Of a DNA stretch of 64,000 nucleotides, positions 58,418 through 64,000 are shown piece by piece. The stretch is from Adenophora triphylla var. japonica (lineage: Eukaryota; Streptophyta; Magnoliopsida; Asterales; Campanulaceae). The notes below the pieces were generated by a model that was given only the letters and a program-made list of their open reading frames with translations, was not told where the DNA came from and did not search any database. The translations under genes and the position numbers were made by a program. How positions within the stretch are numbered: position 1 is the first letter of the stretch; each line of letters opens with the position of its first letter. The DNA is taken from positions 62,001 to 126,000 of the forward strand of contig JAFEMH010001302.1 of NCBI GenBank assembly GCA_022495995.1, in the 5' to 3' direction.

Positions 58418-59927
58418 TTATAGAAAACATAGACCAAGAGATTTTTTCAAACTTGAAAATCTCTCATGGTCCAAGGCTTTGGTCAAAATATCAGCAAGTT
58501 GATGTTTTGTATCAATATGCTCTATTTGGATCAATTCCTTTTCTACTAAATCTCTTAAAAAATGATGGCGGATATCAATGTGCTTAGTGCGTGAGTGTTG
58601 TACAGGGTTTTTGGAAATATTTATAGCACTCAAATTGTCACAATACATGGTCAAGATATTACTATCAAGACCATAGTCATCAAGCATGTGTTTTAACCAT
58701 ATTAGTTGTGAACAACAACTCCCTGCTGCCACATATTCAGATTCAGCAGTCGAGAGAGAAACACAGCTTTGCTTGCGATCGTACCATGACACTAGATTAT
58801 TACCCAAGAAAAAACAACCCCACTAGTACTCTTTCTGTCATCTATATCCCTGCCCAATCGTAGTCACTAAAACCAACTAAGTTGGTATTAGTGTCTTTGG
58901 TGAACCAGATTCCCAATTCACTTGTCCCGGACACATACTTGATGATTTTCTTGACAGCATTTAGGTGAGAAATTTTAGGAGCAGATTGATATCTAGCACA
59001 AACACCTACGCTGAACATTATATCGGGACGACTGGCAGTAAGATAAAGAAGACTACCTATCATGGATCTATATAGAGTTGGATCAACATCCTCCCCTGCC
59101 TGATCTTTGGTTACCTTAAGAGATGATCCCATAGGTATTTTAGAGCTCTTGGCACTCTCCAATCCAAATCTTTTCACCAGACTCTTAGCATACTTGCTCT
59201 GAGTGATGAAGATTCCATCATTCGATTGTTTCACCTGCAATCCTAGGAAATAATTAAGTTCTCCTATCATGCTCATCTCAAATGTAGATTTCATAGCTTC
59301 CACAAAATTTTGTAAACATGTTTTAGATGTGGAACCATAAACTATGTCATCAACATAAATTTGAGCAATGACAAGCTCTTTATTTTCCCTAAGAATAAAT
59401 AATGTCCTATCGGCTTCTCCTCTAACAAATCCATATTCAAGAAGAAAGCTTGTTAGACGCCCATACCATGCACGAGGAGCTTGTTTTAAGCCATATAAGG
59501 CCTTATCAAGTCTGTATACATGGTGCAGGTGGAATGGGTCTTCAAACCCTTTGGGTTGCTCAACATAGATCTCTTTATCTAAGTACCCATTCAAGAAAGC
59601 CGCTTTGACATCCATTTGGTGCAATGTGATTTTGAGATAACAAGCTATAGCAAGAAGAAGTCTTATTGACTCAATTCTAGCCACAGGTGCAAAGGTCTCG
59701 TCAAAGTCGATTCCTTCCACTTGTGTATAGCCTTGAGCCACAAGACGAGCTTTATTACGAACAATATTACCCAATTCATCAGATTTGTTTTTGTAAATCC
59801 ATTTAGTTCCAATAATGTTAGTATTTAAAGGACGTGGAACTAAACACCAAACCTCGTTACGGGTAAATTGTTCAAGCTCTTCTTGCATAGCTTGAATCCA
59901 GAATTTATCATTTAAGGCCTCAATCAC
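58418..59927 (-). pseudogene. E5 reverse transcriptase and RNase H
   Basis: The RT frame 59927-58842 (361 codons) is intact: [100 protein letters not shown], the catalytic [13 protein letters not shown], and the connection [20 protein letters not shown] up to the first RNase H Asp (SDYDWAG). A frameshift near 58845 follows. RNase H continues in 58807-58418 with SWYDRKQSCVSLSTAESEYV, YCDNLSAINISKNPV, HIDIRHHFLRDLVEK and HQLADILTKALD. This is the best-preserved RT in the window. Confidence 0.93.
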
Positions 59928-60094
59928 ATTTTTTGGTTCAACGAGAGGAAACGAAACAGGAGTGTTTTACCCGAGAGTATGTGGAGGACATACACACATA
60001 CCTAACCATATCTCTGTAATCAACCGGCTCCTTGTTCCTTGTTCTAACCCCTTCATTAACATCACCAATTACTTGAGTAATGGGATGATAATTT

Positions 60095-61317
60095 CTAATT
60101 CGAGCCGGGGATCTCTCTGCCTTGATGGTACACCAATCCATCTTCTCCTTCTGAGTCACTGCTCTCGGAATTTCCAGCCAACTGTTCTGTTCTCCTGTGT
60201 TGCCTCGGGTGTTGCCATTTCAGGGCGACACTTGGAGCAACACTTGAATCTGTGGCTGCAATGGCTGAATCGGATCTGTTCCAGCCCTTTGTTCGACTTC
60301 TTCTAGTAGAGTCGAGGTATATCATCATTTGGTTCTCTGTGGCACTCAAGTAATCGTTAAATTCAATATTTACCGATTCTTGAATCACTTTTAACCTCAA
60401 ATTATAGACACGATAAGCATGACTGTTTTGAGAGTAGCCAAGAAAGATGGCTTTGTCACTCTTAGAATCAAGTTTTCCTAAGTATTCCCGGTCATTTAAA
60501 ATGTAGCACAAACACCCAAACACATGAAAATAGTGAACCGTAGGTTTCTTTCCATTTAAAATCTCATAGGGTGTCATAGTTGTACCGGGTCTTAAGAAAA
60601 CTCTATTTGTAGTGTGACAAGCCGTGTTTAATGCTTCGGCCCAAAAACCTTTAGAAATATTTCTAGCAATTAGCATAACACGAGCCATTTCCATTAAAGT
60701 CCTATTTTTCCTTTCAAAGAACACCATTTTGTTGTGGTGTTTTGGAGTGCTTTGAAAACTCATGGTGTATCCCTTTTTACTACAAAAAGTAGAAAAGGAG
60801 ATGTTTTCAAATTCTCTACCATGATCTGATCTTATTCGAAAAATAGGAGAACAAAACATGTTTTTGATTTTAGAGACTAAGTGAGTAAATTTATCAAAAG
60901 TTTCAGATTTTTCTCTTAAGAAATACACCCATGTAAACCTAGAAAAATCATCAACTATCACATAAACATACTTCTTACCTCCCAAGCTTTCTACCTCAAT
61001 AGGACCCATCAAGTCCATATGTAGAAGCTGAAAACAATGTGTTGTTCTGAGTGTTGCTCATTGTGTTGTTCAACACTGTGAGCAACACGAGTTTGCTTAC
61101 CCTTTTGACGGTCACCACACATCACGGTGTTTTTGAGGTCTAGTTTAGGAACACCTTTGACGGCATTATGTTTGATAATCTTCTCAAGATTCCTATAATG
61201 AGAATGACCTAACTTTTGATGCCATAACCTAATATCATCAAGTTTTGTCAAATTGCACACCGATTTATTACCAACCGGATAGCAATTATCACTTGATCTT
61301 ATTCCGTCATGACACAA
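60095..61317 (-). pseudogene. E5 integrase
   Basis: The zinc region DIRLWHQKLGHSHYRNLEKI is on the 61317-61009 frame, but the second CxxC reads CGDRQKGKQTR (Cys to Arg). The frame is then disturbed by a hairpin (61039-61089), encoding HSVEQHNEQHSEQH. The core 61018-60095 has MDLMGPIEVESLGGKKYVYV (first Asp), IRSDHGREFENIS (second Asp) and FFERKNRTLMEMARVML (Glu), with the usual NGV before the Glu replaced by NKMVF. The C-terminus has VHYFHVFGCLCYILNDREYL and AIFLGYSQNSHAYRVYNLRL. The tail beyond 60330 contains hairpin 60197-60246 in frame (SVAPSVALKWQHPRQH). Confidence 0.88.
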
Positions 61318-61640
61318 AAGTTAGTGTTATCAAACACTTCACGGGTATTTTTATTGAATTTTACCTCCAAATTGTCATCACATAGTTGGCTAATGCTAAT
61401 TAAATTAGCAAGTAAACCATCTACGTGCAAGACATTTTTCAAAGGAGGAAAACCAACAATATCCGGTGTTCCTTTACCAACTATTTCACTCTTGCCTCCA
61501 CCACCATAAGTCATGAGCCTCCTTGAATAGGTTGGTACTACGTTAGGAATGATTTTGTACCGGTCATATGACGTGAACAACCACTATCAAAGTACCAAGT
61601 TCTGCAATGTTAGTCCTTAAGGCTGTATAAACAACATAGC
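61299..61640 (-). pseudogene. E5 aspartic protease region
   Basis: On the minus strand the stretch 61605-61563 reads WYFDSGCSRHMTG, the copia protease active site with Asp-Ser-Gly. It continues in the 61580-61299 frame with GGGGKSEIVGKGTPDIVGFP, LKNVLHVDGLLANLISISQL, ending in NFCVMTE. The upstream frame is shifted at about 61600. A hairpin lies just upstream at 61697-61748. Confidence 0.82.
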
Positions 61641-62390
61641 ATTTCGGTTTTCCTTGGGTAACCAACCCTTTTTGAAAATCTGGATTTACGTTCACCAGTG
61701 TTGCCATAAGTGTTGCCACGAGAAACGCGACACTTGAGGCGACACTTGAAGACTGGACATTTTCTTTTGTAGGAAAATGCAATGCAGTTTTAAATGTCCG
61801 GCTTTGTGACAGTATCCACACTCATTGGATTGATCGGAGGAATCACTAGGAGTGCTACCCTTTTCCTTGACACGCTCTTTTTACAAAACAATTTTTAGTT
61901 TCAACATCAAACAAGGAAGAGGTAATACTTTCAAGTGATTCTTGGAACCCAAGACCAGACTTTCGAGGCTTACTCAATTTGAGTATTTCATCCAATTTGG
62001 ATGAACTCGTGTTGAGTTTTTGAAGGTGGATTCGGCTAGGTTGAGTTTGGCCTTGATTTTATCAAGATCCAAGTCTCTCCTGCGAGTTGAGCTTCTAGCC
62101 GAGTCAAGGAGTTCTTAAGATCCTGATTTTCCTTTTTCAAGAAAACCACCATCTTATTCTCCTTTTTCCATTCCACGAGGAGAGATTTATAGAGGTTTTT
62201 AATTCACAAATAAGTTCATCTTTATCAAGATCATCCTCTATAATCTCTTCTGAATTTAAATCGGTTGAACCATGCAAATTAAGATCATTTAAAGAATCAT
62301 ACCTGTGAGTGTTGTGCCAAGTGTTGCCAATTCCTGAACGACACTTGGGGCAACACTTTGAAGAAGTCACCAATGTTGTGTCAAGTGTTG
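61641..62390 (-). pseudogene. E5 gag-protease linker, degraded
   Basis: Fragments in several frames (SLNDLNLHGSTDLNSEEIIE, KDELICELKTSINLSS) suggest a coiled-coil linker like that between knuckle and protease in SIRE-type polyproteins. Hairpins at 61697 and 62308 interrupt it. Confidence 0.5.
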
Positions 62391-63554
62391 TCAAATGCAG
62401 CCAACGACACTTGAAGTAACACTCTCAGTCGAAGGTAGCTCCTCTACCGTGGCCATCATGACTACTTGCTCCGTCTGTTCTTCTTTCTCCGTTCCTTCCT
62501 CCTCTCCATCACTAAGAGATACCCATAAGTTTTTGCCCGCCTTTCTCAAGGTGTTAGCACATTCATTGGCATAGTGACCCCAACCGGAACAAGCATGACA
62601 TTGAATAGATTCAATGTACTTAGGATCGGACCGGATCTTTTCCGAGGATGCACGCCTTGGTGGGATATCCTTTTGATTTGGAGGAGGACTTCTCCTTGGC
62701 ACGAGAACTAACGGTTTTGGCCGTTTGGTCCTTAGCCTTTACCTGCACTTTGTTAAATTTTCTAACCATAGAATTATATCTCTTTGCAAGTAAAGCTACA
62801 CTAGTATTTTCATCTAACTCCTCGAAGACTTCATCTTCATCGTCCACACATGTGTCCGAAGATTCGACTTTTAAGGCAATATTCTTGCCTTTAGAAGCCT
62901 CCGTTTGTTCATTGAGATTCAACTCAAAGTTTTTCAAAATACTCATTAAGGAGTTGATGTCCATTGTTGAAAGATTATGGGCCTCTTCAATAGCTGAAAC
63001 TTTAATATTAAAACGTTCGGGAAGAGTACGAATAGCTTTTGAAACAAGTTGTTTATTTGTAAAAGGCTCCCTAATACTTGACAAGCATTTGAAATATCAA
63101 TCAAATTTTCAAAATAAGACGAGATGTCTTCGTTTTCACCCATTCTTAATCTTTCAAAACTACTAGTGAGACCTCTAAGCTTTGTTTCTCGGACACCGCC
63201 ATCTCCTTCACAAAATCTTTGTAAAGTATCCCAAGCATCTTTTGCGGAGGGACTATTTTGAATGAGTTTGAACATATGCATGTCAACCCATTCATAGATG
63301 GCATTCAGTGCCTTTTCATTGAAACTAGCAAGATTATTCTCTTCAATTGTCCACTCGAATTCAGGTTTGACTTGAACGTCACCATCGTCATCCGGAGGAA
63401 GCATTGGAACAGAATAACCATTTAAAATAGATCGCCAAGCCCGAAGATCAATTGATTTGATATGCGAGCGTAGGCGAATCTTCCAATAAGCATAATTAGA
63501 TCCGTCTAAAACCGGTAATCTCTTTTGATTAGGGTTTGCAGGATCATAAGCCAT
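62391..63554 (-). pseudogene. E5 gag
   Basis: It starts ATG 63554 (MAYDPANPNQKRLPVLDGSN), 53 bp inside the LTR. Gag core: YAYWKIRLRSHIKSIDLRAW, SFNEKALNAIYEWVDMHMFK, AKDAWDTLQRFCEGDGGVRE, TKLRGLTSSFERLRMGENED. A frameshift near 63085, then LVSKAIRTLPERFNIKVSAI and SLMSILKNFELNLNEQTEAS. Another shift near 62660 leads to the zinc knuckle IQCHACSGWGHYANEC (CX2CX4HX4C, complete). Forms the virus-like particle in intact relatives. Confidence 0.9.
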
Positions 63555-63592
63555 GACAAAAGGATCTAAACACTTAGTATATCAAGTGCTAG

Positions 63593-63604
63593 GCTCTGAT
63601 ACCA
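63593..63604 (-). promoter_or_regulatory. E5 primer-binding site (tRNA-Met type)
   Basis: Plus-strand GCTCTGATACCA, i.e. TGGTATCAGAGC on the element strand, two bases from the 5' LTR. Confidence 0.9.
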
Positions 63605-63606
63605 AT

Positions 63607-64000
63607 TGAAATTGTCTATGGCTAAGAACTTATGAGACGAAACTCACAAGATGAGATGAAACTCACGGGTGTTGTCCTTAGTGTTAATGACACTAACGAC
63701 GACACTTTCACCCATTCTAGAAAAGCACAAATCAATAGAAATAAATATAATTTGCAGCGGAAATATTAAAGCAATACACAAGAATATAATTTTTATCAAG
63801 TTATATAAATATATAACTTGATGGGTGCCTAAAAGGCAAGACCTTTCTATTAATAATATGAATTCAATACAAGGTCGAGGTTGTTCCTTAATGATAAACG
63901 AACCCTGATATAAGGAACAACATACACGAATTCTCTCAGTAAATAAACACTCAAAATCTCACAAAAATATAAAAATCTATATGAAATATTCGAGTGTTGG
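63607..64000 (-). repeat. E5 5' LTR (partial)
   Basis: Matches 54143-54536 with about three differences. It is truncated by the window end, so the outer TSD is not visible. Confidence 0.95.

Larger units (their letters stand above)
54205..62423. repeat. Dispersed hairpin family of E5
   Basis: Related imperfect palindromes of about 37-70 bp: 54205-54241, 54529-54569, 55019-55088, 55776-55823, 56748-56799, 57862-57901, 58372-58410, 60197-60246, 61039-61089, 61697-61748, 62308-62358 and 62372-62423, with a half-site at 57261-57280 and the LTR copy at 63669-63705. The typical plan is GTGTTGCC-N3/4-AGTGTTGCC, a 6-12 base loop, then GGCGACACTTGGGGCAACAC. No such block lies in the RT core (58842-59927). 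Confidence 0.85.
54143..64000 (-). mobile_element. E5: SIRE/Maximus-type Ty1/copia retrotransposon (right end outside window)
   Basis: The 3' LTR is 54143-55100; the 5' LTR begins at 63607 and runs off the window. Over the shared 394 bp the LTRs differ at about three positions, so this is the youngest insertion here. Primer site TGGTATCAGAGC (complement at 63593-63604), gag, protease, integrase, RT, RNase H, then an extra ORF between pol and the 3' LTR. The gag start (LPVLDGSNYAYWKIRLRSHI) and extra ORF fit the SIRE lineage. Hairpins of one family are scattered along it. TSD candidate on the left is GCTTT (54138-54142). Confidence 0.93.

Noticed and set aside
62648..63166. Plus-strand 172-codon frame in E5
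   Set aside because: Shadow of the minus-strand gag, which has real motifs (zinc knuckle, gag core).

Overview
This 64 kb window looks like an intergenic block from a large, repeat-rich flowering-plant genome, probably a eudicot. I found no convincing single-copy host gene, tRNA, rRNA or CRISPR array. Almost all of it is LTR retrotransposons of several lineages nested in one another, plus hAT DNA transposons, a foldback element and microsatellites. The species cannot be named from the sequence. The plant assignment rests on the retrotransposon lineages (Ty1/copia including a SIRE/Maximus type, and Tat/Ogre-like Ty3/gypsy with a tRNA-Arg-type primer site), plant-specific accessory domains (plant mobile domain, DUF7745-like, Transposase_28-like and Transposase_32-like) and GT-AG introns.

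Layout, left to right. E0 (1-3275, +) is the 3' part of a copia element whose RNase H is split by a 774-bp hAT MITE. A spacer (3276-5307) holds a foldback element inside a TA microsatellite. E1 (5308-20520, +) is a complete copia element with TSD ACTCT. Its 5' LTR carries a second copy of the same hAT MITE, and the 3' LTR preserves the empty site. E2 (10416-18501, -) is another copia element nested in the E1 reverse transcriptase. After a spacer (20526-23172) comes E3 (23173-27200, +), a small non-autonomous gypsy-like element whose main coding content is an antisense, intron-containing gene.

From about 28.3 kb to the window end lies a larger nest. E4A (+, about 28300-41221 visible) is a Tat/Ogre-like gypsy element with gag, protease and integrase remnants but no RT/RNase H, followed by two antisense genes (DUF7745-like, and a plant-mobile-domain gene with introns). 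E4C (-, 41222-54142 visible) is a gag-only relative that abuts or inserted into E4A. Its 3' terminal region is hit by a nearly complete hAT transposon (43266-47010, TSD GAGGCGTT). Its 5' leader is hit by E5 (54143 to beyond 64000, -), a SIRE-type copia element with an extra ORF downstream of pol.

The order of insertion can be read from target-site duplications and interrupted frames. Every pol frame is broken, so these copies are not autonomous now. The most unusual signals are: a family of about 13 related imperfect hairpins (AGTGTTGCC / GGCGACACT arms) scattered through E5, including its LTR and coding parts; antisense, intron-bearing accessory genes in two gypsy elements; a minisatellite that appears to have arisen inside one of these antisense genes; palindromic subterminal arrays in the hAT element; a copia element (E1) with no recognisable tRNA primer site but a 14-bp LTR/leader complementarity; and a 62-bp flank duplication around E2.
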